A DNA stretch of 11,917 bases from CAZFQG01 sp964520785 (GTDB taxonomy: Bacteria > Planctomycetota > Planctomycetia > Pirellulales > Thermoguttaceae), in the NCBI GenBank assembly GCA_964520785.1, contig CAZFQG010000195.1:1-11917 (forward strand), written 5' to 3'. Below the pieces are notes generated by a model. The model worked only from the letters and a program-made list of their open reading frames with translations, did no database searches and had not been told where the DNA came from. A program made the translations under genes and the position numbers. Shown one piece after another: positions 11,677-11,917 of the stretch (position 1 is the stretch's first letter; every line of letters begins with the position of its first letter).

Positions 11677-11917
11677 ATGTTGGAAAAACTACGCGTCATA
11701 TTTACGATCCCCGAGCTGCGGCAGAAGATTCTCCTGACGCTGCTGTTTTTGGCGATTTACCGGATCGGCTGGCAGATTCCGTTGCCGATCGTCGACGCCG
11801 ACCAGATGACCGCTTTTTTCGCCCAGCAAGGCGCCGGCGGCATGGGGGAACTCGTCCAGCAGGTGGCCGTATTCAGCGCCAGCAACCTGAGTCAGGCGAC
11901 GATCTTCGGTTTGGGGA
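11677..11917 (+). CDS. secY: Preprotein translocase subunit SecY, N-terminal part, truncated by window edge
   Basis: The first 80 codons of SecY, the channel subunit of the SecYEG translocon in the inner membrane. The protein starts MLEKLRVIFTIPELRQKILLTL. The first membrane segment is at about residues 18-33 (ILLTLLFLAIYRIGWQ), followed by IPLP, a typical SecY feature. The periplasmic region that forms the plug follows, and the sequence ends in LSQATIFGLG, matching the family segment that leads to the I-M-P-Y-I motif just beyond the edge. ATG 11677 fits the usual N-terminus. It follows rplO, the standard place at the end of the spc cluster. The other nine membrane segments are outside the window. 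Confidence 0.94.
   Translation, partial: MLEKLRVIFTIPELRQKILLTLLFLAIYRIGWQIPLPIVDADQMTAFFAQQGAGGMGELVQQVAVFSASNLSQATIFGLG

Noticed and set aside
1..11917. Mobile elements, CRISPR arrays, defence or biosynthetic systems
   Set aside because: No terminal inverted repeats, transposase, regular spaced repeats or related genes were seen; the window is core ribosomal genes plus one divergent gene.

Overview
The window is the start of the long ribosomal-protein cluster (S10 plus spc operons) of a bacterium that is most likely a member of the Planctomycetota. Base composition is GC-rich, roughly 60% by eye. The lineage call rests on several things together: the wording of S10, L3, L16, L24 and S5; a zinc-ribbon L24; the absence of rpmD (L30) between rpsE and rplO; and a divergent upstream gene that resembles a GH10-like protein family I associate with planctomycetes. 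It is an inference from sequence character, not a database result.

Layout. Positions 1-1115 hold the 5' part (371 codons) of a minus-strand gene that runs off the left edge. Positions 1116-1615 are a divergent intergenic region of about 500 bases. It contains a strong sigma70-type promoter for rpsJ (TTGACT, 17-base spacer, TGG-TAATAT) and a hairpin placed at the predicted transcript start. rpsJ (S10) is followed by an unusually long gap (1946-2228) with two hairpins, a T-tract, a second good promoter (TTGAAG, 16-base spacer, TATAAT) and a structured leader of about 140 bases before rplC. From 2229 the genes run without interruption on the plus strand: rplC, rplD, rplW, rplB, rpsS, rplV, rpsC, rplP, rpmC, rpsQ, rplN, rplX, rplE, rpsN, rpsH, rplF, rplR, rpsE, rplO, and then the first 80 codons of secY at the right edge. 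The S10 and spc operons are fused, with only 8 bases between rpsQ and rplN.

The encoded proteins build both ribosomal subunits. L3, L4, L23, L2, L22 and L29 line the peptidyl-transferase and exit-tunnel side of the 50S subunit. S10, S19, S3, S17, S14, S8 and S5 belong to the 30S subunit. SecY is the membrane channel that receives secreted nascent chains. Tight spacings (rplN/rplX share one base, rpsE/rplO share four, rpsC/rplP share 62) point to translational coupling.

This is mostly core genome. I do not see a mobile element, CRISPR array, tRNA or defence system. The points worth a second look are the promoter and leader architecture around rpsJ, the 62-base rpsC/rplP overlap, the acidic tail on S17, the lysine-rich tail on L18, the loss of L30, the hairpins near rpsS and rpsN, and the divergent GH10-like gene, which lacks the canonical acid/base motif.
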